64,000 bases of DNA from Clostridium kluyveri (GCF_001902295.1 NZ_CP018335.1:3782001-3846000); one strand, 5' to 3'; counted from the first letter of the stretch, positions 1-8,191 are shown. Numbers and translations are program-made. The notes: generated by a model not told the origin, from the sequence alone.

Positions 1-1043
1 AACTCTTTCATTCTTTCAGTTTCGCCAGTTTTTAAATCAGCCAAAGCTTCCATAGCATCCATTACACTTTTTCCAGGATTAAGTGCTGCCATATTCTCAC
101 TCAATTTCACTAAATCCATGCCTGCTTTAGTATCTCCTGAAGTTATATTCACAGCTCTACGCCCTGCTGCTATAACTTCACTAGTTCCAAAAGGCGTAAT
201 GTTAGCTTCTGTCCTAAGTTGGGATATATAAGAATCCGTCATTTTCTGAACATCTGCTTGACTAGAACTTTGGTTATTGTAGCCTATAAAATGCTTCATA
301 GCTATTTGTTCTTGTTCTAAGTCTGAAGCTGCACCTATAGTAGCTTTTCCTGCCGCATTTGTTGCCATTGTGGCTGCTAAAGTTTTTAGACTAAATAGAT
401 TATTCTTAATCTTAGATATCACCGAAGAAGTTTCATCTTTAGCCTTAATGGCTATTGTGACAGGTAATTTTGCTAAACTGAGCAATTCACTTTTGGCCTT
501 AGATACAACTCCTACTGTTTTATTTACTGCATTAATAGATAATAAAGTAGATTTTATAGTAGCCATATCACCTTTAACTTTAGAAATAACTTCTTTAGTC
601 TTATTGGTGGCGTTGATTGGAATATTTAATGGATGTGTTACTATTTCTTTAATGTTATTTTTTAATTCACCTATTTTACTGTTAGCTAAAGCAGTATCCA
701 TATCTATTCTTTTTCCTGATACCATATCAATAACTTCAGCTGTAGAATTAACTGAATTTTTTACTTCATTAATCTTATCAATGGCATTATCAGTATTTAT
801 ACTTACCTTCTTTTTAGACATAAGGTCTATAACATTGTTAGCAGATGTAACGCTCTCCTTAACATTCTTAATTTCATTAATGGCACTGGTTGTATCTACA
901 TCTATATTTTTCCCTGTCATCATATCAATTACATTATTGGCAACTTTCGCACTTTCCGTAAGCTTATTAACAGCTTCTATAGGTGAAACTATTTGAGAAC
1001 TCATAGTATCTTCTAATACAATTCTAGCTCTTATCTCTGCCAA
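1..1043 (-). CDS. Phage tail tape measure protein, N-terminal part (runs off left edge)
   Basis: About 347 residues are visible, reading leftward off the window. The protein begins AEIRARIVLEDTM, a beginning typical of contractile-tail tape measure proteins, followed by about 200 residues of repeated helical modules of the kind VNKLTESAKVANNVIDMM and related units, then an Ala-rich segment. The tape measure sets tail length and is packed inside the tube. I chose the TTG at 1043 because the family usually begins with this RAxIxLxD motif; the GGTGAGG ribosome site is very close to it, so the ATG at 1004 is an alternative. Position after sheath, tube and chaperone fits the PBSX-like gene order. 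Confidence 0.85.
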   Translation of the reverse strand, partial: MAEIRARIVLEDTMSSQIVSPIEAVNKLTESAKVANNVIDMMTGKNIDVDTTSAINEIKNVKESVTSANNVIDLMSKKKVSINTDNAIDKINEVKNSVNSTAEVIDMVSGKRIDMDTALANSKIGELKNNIKEIVTHPLNIPINATNKTKEVISKVKGDMATIKSTLLSINAVNKTVGVVSKAKSELLSLAKLPVTIAIKAKDETSSVISKIKNNLFSLKTLAATMATNAAGKATIGAASDLEQEQIAMKHFIGYNNQSSSQADVQKMTDSYISQLRTEANITPFGTSEVIAAGRRAVNITSGDTKAGMDLVKLSENMAALNPGKSVMDAMEALADLKTGETERMKE

Positions 1044-1105
1044 ATCCTCACCCCATTTCTAGATATAATAAAAGTGCCTAACAATAAAAGCAGCCGTATC
1101 TTCCA

Positions 1106-1132
1106 AATAAAAAAGAACCACATGAGTGATTC
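1106..1132 (-). terminator. Intrinsic terminator after the zinc-ribbon gene
   Basis: On the minus strand a 7-bp stem GAATCAC/GTGGTTC with loop TCAT is followed by a T-rich run. It lies between the zinc-ribbon gene and the tape measure gene, which makes the zinc-ribbon gene look like a separately ended insert. Confidence 0.6.
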
Positions 1133-1187
1133 TCTCTTAAATATGCCACCTTAACTTGAATAAAGTTAGAGATCTTTAGTACCAATA

Positions 1188-1397
1188 TTAAATCTTCCAC
1201 TTATGTCCACAATTAATACAAACGGCAAGAGTTTCGGTTTTAACCTTGCCCTTTCTCTTACCTATAATCAACCAAAGGCCTAAAGTACATATTATTAAGC
1301 AAAGCCTTCCTATTGCCCATAAACAACCCGTGCCCTTCACCCTTGAATCGCCTTGCACTACTTGAATATTATCAGAACCACATTTAGAGCATATCAT
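1188..1397 (-). CDS. Small zinc-ribbon membrane protein
   Basis: This 69-residue protein has a CxxC pair at the N-terminus (CSKCG), a hydrophobic central segment of about 20 residues (CLIICTLGLWLII) and a second CxxC near the C-terminus (CINCG). The layout suggests a four-Cys zinc ribbon split by one membrane helix. It sits between the tail chaperone and the tape measure gene, normally adjacent in this phage type, and has its own terminator, so it is probably an accessory insert (moron). Its role is unknown. The ribosome site GGGGGAAATTGTC precedes the ATG. Confidence 0.7.
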   Translation of the reverse strand: MICSKCGSDNIQVVQGDSRVKGTGCLWAIGRLCLIICTLGLWLIIGKRKGKVKTETLAVCINCGHKWKI

Positions 1398-1492
1398 GAC
1401 AATTTCCCCCTTAATTCATAATTTGTCAATAATATTGTAACAAAATGTATATGTTCTTGTCCAATTTTATGACAAAATTCCTTATAGAGGGA

Positions 1493-1698
1493 TTATATGA
1501 TAACTGCTGGGAAAACAGGAATTTTATTATTTAACATTTGCCTTCTTTCCTCACTCTTTTCTTCTATTTCGTAATCATAGAAAGCTCTTAATACAGTCTT
1601 ATCGCCCTCAGAAGCATTCCAAAACTCAGACGGTAAAGTGATGTGTTTAGTTTTCCATAACTCATACATAAGAGTTACTTCTCCACCTGAGTTGATGA
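1493..1698 (-). CDS. Frameshift extension of the tail assembly chaperone (T part)
   Basis: This frame has no good separate start but is open in the -1 frame from the chaperone slippery site to a TAA at 1493-1495, adding about 68 residues (LINSGGEVTLMYELWKTKH...) to the 117 residues read before the shift. This matches the known G/GT arrangement in tailed phages, where a minority of ribosomes slip to make a longer chaperone that links the tape measure to the tail tube subunits. An internal ATG (MYELWKTK) exists, so separate translation is a weaker alternative. Confidence 0.75.
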
Positions 1699-2049
1699 GT
1701 TTTTTATTTCTTTTATTGCATCAGTTCCGAAACCACTCAAGTTAGTTATAACTTTGACTAAAGAAGTAATTTCTCCTGGTAAAAATATTGTATTTACTGC
1801 TTCTGTTGCTGTTACCACGCCATAATATTCTATTACCTGTTGATTAGTAAAATCGGGATCTTTAACCCCTTTTATAACCATATCCTCGTTAGCTGTCTTG
1901 GTGTTCTCCAATTCTTTAAATTCATCTGCAGTCAACGCCTGACAAGTAACAGTAAAAGGTTCACCTAAAATATCACTCAATCTTTTTATTTCAACTTCTT
2001 GCTCAGGTCTTACTAACTTACTCTTATCTACCTTTAATAGTAAATTCAT
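1675..2049 (-). CDS. Phage tail assembly chaperone (XkdN-like, G part)
   Basis: This 124-residue protein (start MNLLLKVDKSKLV) has the size, composition and position of the XkdN-type chaperone: directly after the tail tube gene and before the tape measure. It coats the tape measure during tail assembly. The 3' end carries a -1 frameshift site that extends it. The AGGAGG ribosome site is about 20 bases from the ATG, too far; it is 8 bases from an in-frame ATA codon four codons upstream (2059-2061), so a rare AUA start is possible. An intrinsic terminator sits between it and the tail tube gene. Confidence 0.75.
   Translation of the reverse strand: MNLLLKVDKSKLVRPEQEVEIKRLSDILGEPFTVTCQALTADEFKELENTKTANEDMVIKGVKDPDFTNQQVIEYYGVVTATEAVNTIFLPGEITSLVKVITNLSGFGTDAIKEIKNSSTQVEK
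1699..1705 (-). promoter_or_regulatory. A AAA AAC slippery heptamer for -1 frameshifting
   Basis: On the minus strand the codons ATA AAA AAC of the chaperone contain the classic X XXY YYZ heptamer A_AAA_AAC in the correct phase. A slip of one base backwards enters the open downstream frame. The zero frame ends 24 bases later at TAA (1675). Confidence 0.75.
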
Positions 2050-2109
2050 TTTATTACTTATGTTTTATTCCTCCTAATAATTAATTTTGTTTTTTATATT
2101 CTGAAGCAA

Positions 2110-2147
2110 TAAAAAACAACCATAAATCTAACTGTATGGTTGTTTTT
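2110..2147 (-). terminator. Hairpin terminator after the tail tube gene
   Basis: Minus strand: AACAACCATA and TATGGTTGTT form a perfect 10-bp stem with a 10-base loop followed by TTTTTATTG. It lies immediately after the tail tube stop codon. It probably lets the tube gene be transcribed more than the downstream chaperone and tape measure genes. Confidence 0.75.
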
Positions 2148-2607
2148 ATGCTGAAGTTATTATGCTTGGGTCGATAGTATCCAGTGGTTCAAAATCTTCA
2201 AAAGTAAAAGGGATTGACTCAGACCCCAACTTCCCAGATCCCCAATCAGCAAGTGTTAATTCATCAAATTTTACTCCTGACATCTTAACTCTTTCAGTAC
2301 CACCATTGCCCGGGTCACTTACCTTACTGATCATAGTAAACACCGTTTCAATTCCATTTTTTAGATTAGTAGCCATAAGCAACATCATTCTAGAACTAAC
2401 TTTATTTAAAGTTATGGTACCACTACCATCCCAACCAACGGTTTTATACTTTTTTGAATTTGTGCCACACATAGGTACTTCTACTTTGTTTACTTTACAC
2501 TTGGCCTGAAGAGCTGTAGCTTCTGCAACTTGTGAATCATCCAAGAACACACTGCCATAGTTACCATATATGGTTTTCTCTTCATTGTAATTTCCTGCAT
2601 TTGTCAT
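2146..2607 (-). CDS. Phage tail tube protein (XkdM-like)
   Basis: The 153-residue product matches the XkdM family (phage tail tube, formerly DUF2001): N-terminal INYEEK-like region (here NYNEEKTIYG), the motif TVGWDGSGTITLNK, and a C-terminal FTFEDFEPLD segment. These proteins stack as hexameric rings to make the rigid inner tube of a contractile tail. It follows the sheath gene at 12 bases, as in PBSX-like prophages. Ribosome site GGAGGTGT lies before the ATG. Confidence 0.9.
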   Translation of the reverse strand: MTNAGNYNEEKTIYGNYGSVFLDDSQVAEATALQAKCKVNKVEVPMCGTNSKKYKTVGWDGSGTITLNKVSSRMMLLMATNLKNGIETVFTMISKVSDPGNGGTERVKMSGVKFDELTLADWGSGKLGSESIPFTFEDFEPLDTIDPSIITSA

Positions 2608-2619
2608 ACTTTACACCTC

Positions 2620-3705
2620 CTACGCCGCAATATTTAAATCAACATCTTCCATGCTGTCTAATATAGTTGTAGCAGCACCTATAAACACCTTATCATCTGT
2701 ATTAGCTTCCTTGATTTCCTGTGTTGTCATATCATCTACACCCCTACCATCAGTGGTCGTATATCCTTGGGCTTTCAAGTAAGCTTTCTGTGCTTCCACA
2801 TCAATATAAACGCTACTGGAACCTTTGTCCAAAAGACCCGATAGCTCCAACTGTTCAAAATAGCCACCTATAGCACTCATGAGTAAAATCTTATGGTCAT
2901 AATCATTAGGTACTTTACCTATATAGCTATCTGATATAGTTTTCTTTACATCTCCATGCATAAGGTCCATAATATCTACTATTTTAATTTTCTTGAACTT
3001 CTTCCCTTTATCCTTAGTAGTAGTTACCAGACTATTTACAGCTCTTACAACCTTAACTTTTTCGCCATCATTCATTAGAATGAATTTTCCCGCATCAACA
3101 GCAGTATCCATTTCAGTTTTAGTTAAATGGTCACAGTCATCCAACTCACTTAAAGGTGCATAAGTAGCACTAATAGTAAGTGGTGTTCCTGCTATTAACC
3201 CTGCTGCTCTGGAACAGTACTCTTTTGCTGTATAAGTTTTGTCCCCTTCTTTGTTGCTGTTATTAGCATAATTAATTACTCCCTCATGGTCAGATGGACA
3301 ATTCGGAAGTATCGCCTTAACTTTTTTATCTATATTATCTCTTAAGCCTTTAATCCATGTAGCAAAAGGTGTAACATCTGCATCTGCTATTTCAGGAAAA
3401 GCAAAATAGTCCCATCTAATAGTTTCTAGATAGTGCTGTGCTTCTGTATAATCTGTAGTATCTTCTGCTATTACATAAGCTATAACCTGTTTAGGTGGAT
3501 TTACATAACCCATAAAAGCTAGGGTTATTTGATTTTTATTGGCATCCGTGAGTGTATCGGGAATATCTGATACAATACTCATTACTATTGGATTGGTAGA
3601 TGGGACTGTATCTTTTAAAAGTAAAGCTACTATGCCCCGATCACCACGTTCAATAGTACTTGTTGCCAACTCTTTAAATACTATATTAATGCTTGGTGCT
3701 CCCAT
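2620..3705 (-). CDS. Phage tail sheath protein (XkdK-like)
   Basis: This protein of about 361 residues begins MGAPSINIVFKELA and has the family motif ERGDRGIVALLLKD near residue 20, typical of XkdK-type sheath proteins of Firmicute contractile tails and related tailocins. It forms the outer contractile layer round the tube and defines the phage as a myovirus. At about 360 residues it is shorter than many sheath proteins (around 450) but normal for this subfamily, which lacks extra surface domains. I prefer the ATG at 3705, eight bases from GGAGTG, over the TTG just upstream. Confidence 0.92.
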   Translation of the reverse strand: MGAPSINIVFKELATSTIERGDRGIVALLLKDTVPSTNPIVMSIVSDIPDTLTDANKNQITLAFMGYVNPPKQVIAYVIAEDTTDYTEAQHYLETIRWDYFAFPEIADADVTPFATWIKGLRDNIDKKVKAILPNCPSDHEGVINYANNSNKEGDKTYTAKEYCSRAAGLIAGTPLTISATYAPLSELDDCDHLTKTEMDTAVDAGKFILMNDGEKVKVVRAVNSLVTTTKDKGKKFKKIKIVDIMDLMHGDVKKTISDSYIGKVPNDYDHKILLMSAIGGYFEQLELSGLLDKGSSSVYIDVEAQKAYLKAQGYTTTDGRGVDDMTTQEIKEANTDDKVFIGAATTILDSMEDVDLNIAA

Positions 3706-3712
3706 CAATTTT

Positions 3713-4153
3713 TCACTCCTTTATATTAAGGTTAATTTCTCCCATAAGCTGGGTGTTTTCATTATCTTTATTAATCACATCTCTAATTGAAACCAGGTAA
3801 TCCAAATTTATTTGAAAGTGAAGTACAAAATCCACTATTTCGTATTCTGTTTTTTGAATATTAATAAACCTGTCTTTAACTTGTATACCTATTATAAAGC
3901 TGTTTTCAAGTTTATCCTGCATATCGTATAATTCATCATTACATTCTTCTCTAGGGAAGAAATGAATATCCACAACCAAAGTAGGGTTTTTAGTAAAGAA
4001 GCTTGACCTAGTTGTATTTATAGGAATTAATTGCACAAAAAAAGCAGGTGCCTCAAACCCCTGTCTTACCTGTTCATCATATACAATATTCTGTTGAAAC
4101 TCCTTGCTAAGTTTTAAAGCTACTGCATCTTTTACATCCTTTATACTAATCAT
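3713..4153 (-). CDS. Tail terminator / XkdJ-type phage protein
   Basis: A 146-residue protein with the opening MISIKDVKDAVALKL and the central FFVQLIPINTTR and VDIHFFP motifs seen in the tail terminator family next to sheath genes (DUF6838/YqbJ-like). Such proteins cap the growing tail tube and join it to the head. The start codon overlaps the stop of the HK97 gp10-like gene by four bases (ATGA-type coupling). Function is assigned by family resemblance and position. Confidence 0.7.
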   Translation of the reverse strand: MISIKDVKDAVALKLSKEFQQNIVYDEQVRQGFEAPAFFVQLIPINTTRSSFFTKNPTLVVDIHFFPREECNDELYDMQDKLENSFIIGIQVKDRFINIQKTEYEIVDFVLHFQINLDYLVSIRDVINKDNENTQLMGEINLNIKE

Positions 4154-4602
4154 AGGCCGTGCTCCCTGATTACATTATCAAGCCAGTTTGACAAATACCC
4201 CGGAAGTTCTTTATTTAATTCCTCTATACTTATTTTAAGCATGTGTTTACCTGGGACAAAATCAATGGTACCACGCTTTTTATAAGTATCTGGATGATCA
4301 GTTTTACCAAGTCTTGTCCTATGTCCATATTCAACATGGCTTGCATAATCAAGGATATTGAACACTTCTATATAGTATCCGTTGCCCTCTTTAACTAAGT
4401 TTCCTATATGCCATTTTTTTCTTAAGTCTCCGCCAGTATGCCCATCCTTATAAACTCCAACTGGAGTTCTCTTTTTAACTTTTGCTAAAAGTCTATTTGC
4501 AAGCTTGTATATTTCCTTTTCAAGTTCTTCAGGAAACTTAATCTCTGCAAGTTCCATCAAAGCATTTTTGAATTCATCCAATCCTTCTATATGAAACCCC
4601 AT
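4150..4602 (-). CDS. HK97 gp10-like head-tail joining protein
   Basis: The 150-residue product has the family hallmarks: a helical N-terminus (GLDEFKNALMELA), the motif KKRTPVGVYKDGHTGGDLRKKW near residue 40-65 (longest quoted block is split here from the rest), and YASHVEYGHR before the C-terminal helices. HK97 gp10/XkdI proteins act at the head-tail joint or neck. It overlaps the next gene by one base and is coupled to its neighbours in the connector block. Confidence 0.85.
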   Translation of the reverse strand: MGFHIEGLDEFKNALMELAEIKFPEELEKEIYKLANRLLAKVKKRTPVGVYKDGHTGGDLRKKWHIGNLVKEGNGYYIEVFNILDYASHVEYGHRTRLGKTDHPDTYKKRGTIDFVPGKHMLKISIEELNKELPGYLSNWLDNVIREHGL

Positions 4603-4952
4603 TATGATTTCTCCTTTCTTAAAAGAGGTACCTCTAAATGACTTGCATAATAAAAAGGCTCTCCTGCTTCATATTTTCTCTTAGTACCATTTTCGAATGT
4701 AACCTCTACATCATCACCTGAAGCTATAGGAGTATCAGGCGCACAGAATAGTATTGAATTGTACTGAATATTATTTGTAGTATCAGTTTGATTTACATTT
4801 GCTACATCCTTTTTAGATATAGCACAACTGATATTCTCCACTTTTATTCCTGGCTTAAATGCTGTAGCCCCATTAGGTTTTGTATATGGGACCTGTCCTG
4901 ATATAGTTACTTTATCAAAGTAAGTAAGTGCCAATATTTCTGCTTCCGTCAT
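4602..4952 (-). CDS. Minor capsid / head-tail adaptor protein
   Basis: A 116-residue protein rich in beta-forming residues, with TYFDKVTISGQVPY and a C-terminal FYYASHLEVPLLR. The same size and position are occupied by XkdH-type stopper or putative minor capsid proteins in Firmicute phages. It overlaps its upstream neighbour by four bases. The role at the head exit channel is inferred from position; the sequence alone gives no catalytic motif. Confidence 0.65.
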   Translation of the reverse strand: MTEAEILALTYFDKVTISGQVPYTKPNGATAFKPGIKVENISCAISKKDVANVNQTDTTNNIQYNSILFCAPDTPIASGDDVEVTFENGTKRKYEAGEPFYYASHLEVPLLRKEKS

Positions 4953-5275
4953 ATGAATCTAACCTTTCTAAAAGAATTTAATTCTTTTTTATCCTGATCT
5001 GTTAAGTTTACCAATTCAGTTTGAGTTTTTTGTCCTGTATATTCAAATCGAGTATCTCCTCTTTGAATCGACTTAATATTGTTAGTTGTATCCGGGGCTT
5101 TTAAAATTAATACAACCTTGTTTTCTATAAAAGGTATGATTTCTTCTGGCAGACTAGATAAATTACAATATTTTAAAACCTTTTTAGTTATAGCATCAGT
5201 ATAATAATTTATTAATGCATCTTTAGATGTATCTTCTGAAGCAATGCCTAAAAGCATTTTTATATTTTCTAGCAT
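4949..5275 (-). CDS. Phage head-tail connector protein (gp6/gp15-like)
   Basis: This 108-residue protein (MLENIKMLLG...) is mostly helical, with DALINYYTDAITKKVLKYCN, a pattern of the Phage_connect_1 / gp6-like adaptor family that forms a ring under the portal. It sits first in the connector block after the major capsid and the HeH-domain gene. Overlap by four bases with the next gene suggests translational coupling. Confidence 0.8.
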   Translation of the reverse strand: MLENIKMLLGIASEDTSKDALINYYTDAITKKVLKYCNLSSLPEEIIPFIENKVVLILKAPDTTNNIKSIQRGDTRFEYTGQKTQTELVNLTDQDKKELNSFRKVRFI

Positions 5276-5286
5276 AAAATCACATC

Positions 5287-5532
5287 CTATTCAATTTCAT
5301 GTTCTTTAATCTTTTCCAGAATACCACTAATGCTAGTTGATTTACCTACATCTATCGCTTTTTCTTTTGCATAATCCCTTAACTCTTCAATAGTCATTTC
5401 TTCTAAAGGTTTAACATTTCCTGACTCTTCTTTTTTACTTACTAATAACTCAAAACCACTGCTAAGCAAGTCGTCACGTGCAGTTTCCGATAAAACTACA
5501 CGCTCTATATTAGATTTTTTTAATCTGTACAT
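5287..5532 (-). CDS. Small phage protein with HeH/LEM-like C-terminal domain (YqbF-like)
   Basis: The 81-residue product has an N-terminal strand (MYRLKKSNIERVVLS) and a C-terminal TIEELRDYAKEKAID...ILEKIKEHE segment that resembles the helix-extended-loop-helix (Rho N-like) fold. Proteins of this kind commonly lie between the major capsid and connector genes of PBSX-like elements. The exact role is unknown. Confidence 0.65.
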   Translation of the reverse strand: MYRLKKSNIERVVLSETARDDLLSSGFELLVSKKEESGNVKPLEEMTIEELRDYAKEKAIDVGKSTSISGILEKIKEHEIE

Positions 5533-5542
5533 ATCAATCCTC

Positions 5543-6475
5543 CTATGACTTCGCTTGCTTTATATTTGCATAAATTGAATTAATTTTATTGTCCAAAACC
5601 CAAAGGTCGTGGTATCTTCTATAATCCATAGACCACGCATTAGCAGCCTGATTTGTATTTGGATCGAATATTCTCATTATGTCCTGTTTAGTGATTGCTA
5701 ATGGAACATCTCTAGGTGCTATAATAAAGTTTACATCCTTTGCTGTAGTCCCTTTGGTATATCCTCCAATCTTTTGACCTTCTGTTACTCCATCATATAA
5801 AGTAATTGACGAATACAATCTATTTGAGGGTGTAGAAATAATAGGACAAATATCTACAGCTGGAACTTTAGTGTCAATACCTCCCTGTGAAAAGGTTACA
5901 GATGCAATCTTATTAGACATTGCTATTTCCAATTCATTAACTACATCATAGTTTGCGTGGATAATTAGTTGCCCATTATACCCATTTTCTCTTATTACCT
6001 TTATACCAAGCTTAAGTTCTGCTAAAATAGTTGCTGCTGCTGGAGTATATCCATATTTAACATTAGTATCATCAGCCACAGACATGGCTTTAGTTGCCAG
6101 TGAAGATAATCTATAAGCATCAATTTCAGGTATCACCTTGGTTCTTTGAAATTCTCCCATTATATTACCTGCAGTTAATACAAATCCTGTTTCATCAACA
6201 TCCATGGCATCAATAGAGAATTTTCTCCCTCTATCTTGAGTCATTTCATAAGTTTTATATTCAAATTTAACGTCTCCACCTGCATAACCACCGGCTGATC
6301 CTCTTTCATAATCTCCTAATCCATCTACAGTTAATTGTGGTATTTTAACTTCTTTACCGCCATTATATTTTACTTTACCGGCGTTTGAATCCATCCATCC
6401 TGTTAACATCTCATGCACAGCCGCCTTATCTAATTCACTTTGAAATATGGTGGCATATTGTATTACATTAGCCAT
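5543..6475 (-). CDS. Major capsid protein
   Basis: This 310-residue protein starts MANVIQYATIFQSELDKAAV and contains ERGSAGGYAGGDVKFEYKTYEMTQDRGRKF (quoted in parts: GYAGGDVKFEY, MTQDRGRKF), strongly typical of the Clostridial phage major capsid family with the HK97 fold. It follows the scaffold gene and precedes the connectors, the expected order. It builds the icosahedral head. Ribosome site TAGGAGGTAAAAAG lies before the ATG. Confidence 0.92.
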   Translation of the reverse strand: MANVIQYATIFQSELDKAAVHEMLTGWMDSNAGKVKYNGGKEVKIPQLTVDGLGDYERGSAGGYAGGDVKFEYKTYEMTQDRGRKFSIDAMDVDETGFVLTAGNIMGEFQRTKVIPEIDAYRLSSLATKAMSVADDTNVKYGYTPAAATILAELKLGIKVIRENGYNGQLIIHANYDVVNELEIAMSNKIASVTFSQGGIDTKVPAVDICPIISTPSNRLYSSITLYDGVTEGQKIGGYTKGTTAKDVNFIIAPRDVPLAITKQDIMRIFDPNTNQAANAWSMDYRRYHDLWVLDNKINSIYANIKQAKS

Positions 6476-6501
6476 TCTTTTTACCTCCTAAAATTTTATT
6501 T

Positions 6502-7119
6502 CTAAATCGTTCCTGCTATAGCACTTGCTATTTGTGCTGCTACTTCCTGACCTCCCTCACTTCCACCTTTGGGCTGATACACATATGTGTTCTGATTTTG
6601 TTGATTATCTGGATTGGTATTTTCATCTGCAAACACTCCTGGATTATTTTCTTTAAACTGTTTTATATAATCATCTGCTCCTAAAAACTTGCCATCAGAT
6701 AACTTAAGTTCTTGGCCAACAAACTCTTTTAAGAAAGCATTTTTTGTAAAGTCATTAGCGAATTTAAGACTATTTATATAGTCTTTAGCTGAAAATTCAT
6801 ACTCTTGGGTTTTCATTTTTTTCTCAAGCTCTGTTTTTTGATTTTCTGCCTCTGTTTGGAAACTTTCATACTTAGTTTTCCATTCTTCTGCTGAATTTTT
6901 AATACCTTCTATATCCATTTCTTTAAACTTTTCAATCTGAGAGTTTGCTTCATCTAAAGTCTGTTTATTAGCTTCAAGCTCAATTTCCAAGCCTTTAATT
7001 TTTTCTGTCACTTTTTCAGTTTCTTTCTTTTGCTTTTCAACATCCTTGCCATTTTCACCCATAACTTTATCTATGACTGAATCCTCTAATCCTAACTCTT
7101 TTAAAAATTCTCTTTTCAT
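6502..7119 (-). CDS. Capsid scaffolding protein (phage GP20-type)
   Basis: A 205-residue, highly charged protein with a long coiled coil from about residue 20 to 110 (repeated KKETEKVTEKIKGLEIELEA-like heptads) and a more ordered C-terminal half with FTKNAFLKEFVGQ and DDYIKQFKENNP. This is the phage minor structural protein GP20/scaffold family. It acts as an internal scaffold for capsid assembly and is located just upstream of the major capsid gene. Confidence 0.88.
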   Translation of the reverse strand: MKREFLKELGLEDSVIDKVMGENGKDVEKQKKETEKVTEKIKGLEIELEANKQTLDEANSQIEKFKEMDIEGIKNSAEEWKTKYESFQTEAENQKTELEKKMKTQEYEFSAKDYINSLKFANDFTKNAFLKEFVGQELKLSDGKFLGADDYIKQFKENNPGVFADENTNPDNQQNQNTYVYQPKGGSEGGQEVAAQIASAIAGTI

Positions 7120-7202
7120 ATCCTATTCCTCCAATACATTACGTTTTTTACGAATTTAACATTTTCAATACTGATACTTATTTCTTTTACGCCTAATAAC
7201 TT

Positions 7203-7228
7203 TTAAAAAGGCAAAAATAAAAAGCCTT
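7203..7228 (-). terminator. Weak hairpin terminator after the XRE gene
   Basis: On the minus strand AAGGC and GCCTT form a short stem around a T-rich loop and are followed by TTTTTAAAAG, directly at the stop of the XRE gene. The stem is only five or six base pairs. Confidence 0.4.
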
Positions 7229-7556
7229 ACTCCGAAGACTTATAATTTTTAGATTCCAATTTTATAATAAAATCATTTCTCTTATTCAATTCTTCTATTA
7301 ATTTATTTGTTGGTACTAATGATAAATCCATATCATTGAAAGATTCAGGATTTCTCAAAGATTCACCAATCAATTCATAAACCGGAACATCAAGAGCTTT
7401 TGCTATTTCGTTTAAAGTGTCTATGTTAGGTTCTCTTTTATTATTTTCATACCTGGTTATAGTAACTGGTATAACTCCAATTTTTTGAGCTAATTGTTTT
7501 TGAGTTAAGTTTTTAGATTTCCGATACTTTTTAATGTTTTTTCCAACACTCAACAT
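7227..7556 (-). CDS. XRE-family DNA-binding protein inside the head gene block
   Basis: This 109-residue protein starts MLSVGKNIKKYRKSKN with an ideal TAGGAGG site seven bases upstream, which favours this ATG over an in-frame start 16 codons earlier. The helix-turn-helix (QKQLAQKIGVIPVTITRYE) covers residues 20-40. The C-terminal third is charged with a short coiled coil. A repressor-type gene between the portal-side genes and the scaffold is unusual; it has its own ribosome site and is flanked by terminators. Target unknown. Confidence 0.8.
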   Translation of the reverse strand: MLSVGKNIKKYRKSKNLTQKQLAQKIGVIPVTITRYENNKREPNIDTLNEIAKALDVPVYELIGESLRNPESFNDMDLSLVPTNKLIEELNKRNDFIIKLESKNYKSSE

Positions 7557-7578
7557 ACTATTCCTCCTAGAAACTACA

Positions 7579-7926
7579 TTATGACATTTTGAGGATCGCC
7601 CCATTTAATCTTTCAACTAATTTTTCAGTTATCTTGTCAATATCAATATTATCTTCTTTAACTAAAGTATCATTTACAATAATTTGTTTTCTTCTAATAA
7701 GCTCATTGGTTAATTCTTCATTATCATACTCTTTAAGTCCTTTATCTCTTATAAAATATACATCACCAGTTACTTTTACTTTATTTGGCTTTAATTCTAA
7801 CTCTACAACTGGTATTGTTGATGGAGTTTTTTCCACTTTTATTTTTGTTAAGTAGCCAGTTATATCTTTACCATCCACAATTACCCTATTGTCTTCAGAA
7901 GATATACCTAAATTTATTTCTACCAT
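7579..7926 (-). CDS. Phage protein of unknown function
   Basis: About 115 residues, beginning MVEINLGISSEDNR. I chose the ATG at 7926 because AGGAGG lies ten bases upstream; the longer frame start would lie across that ribosome site. The middle is beta-rich (TPSTIPVVELELKPNKVKV), the C-terminus helical. I do not recognise a family. It sits between small head genes and the XRE gene; a role in the virion is possible but not shown. Confidence 0.6.
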   Translation of the reverse strand: MVEINLGISSEDNRVIVDGKDITGYLTKIKVEKTPSTIPVVELELKPNKVKVTGDVYFIRDKGLKEYDNEELTNELIRRKQIIVNDTLVKEDNIDIDKITEKLVERLNGAILKMS

Positions 7927-7952
7927 ATTACTTAAACCTCCTAAATTCAAAC

Positions 7953-7988
7953 ATAATAAAGCACCTACTATTTTAATTTAGTAAGTGC
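7953..7988 (-). terminator. Hairpin terminator inside the head gene block
   Basis: Minus strand: GCACTTACTA and TAGTAGGTGC form a 10-bp stem (one wobble) with an AT loop, followed by TTTATTATG. It lies just after the stop of the 66-residue gene. Confidence 0.65.
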
Positions 7989-7990
7989 CT

Positions 7991-8191
7991 CTAAGATATC
8001 TCTATGCTCTTTATTTCATTTGCAGTAAACCCAACTAAATCATTAGAGCCTTCAGGTTTTATTGCTATTTCTTCTACCCCATCTTCGCTGTCTATTTCCG
8101 GGGTATATGTCTCTACATAGCCATTGAATTCCTTATTGTCTACATCTATTATTCTTACTGTTTTATTGAAATATTCCTTTAATGGTTTCAC
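7991..8191 (-). CDS. Small conserved phage protein (66 aa)
   Basis: The GTG start overlaps the TGA of the preceding head-morphogenesis gene (GTGA), with AAAGGAGTT upstream in that gene, so the two are translationally coupled. The sequence MKPLKEYFNKTVRIIDVD...NELVGFTANEIKSIEI-like end resembles small beta-barrel proteins found beside portal genes in Clostridial phages. Function unknown. Confidence 0.6.
   Translation of the reverse strand: MKPLKEYFNKTVRIIDVDNKEFNGYVETYTPEIDSEDGVEEIAIKPEGSNDLVGFTANEIKSIEIS

Noticed and set aside
370..996. Long open frame on the plus strand (208 codons)
   Set aside because: It is the antisense of the tape measure gene, whose minus-strand reading has family features; the plus-strand protein is a low-complexity Leu/Ile/Ser sequence.
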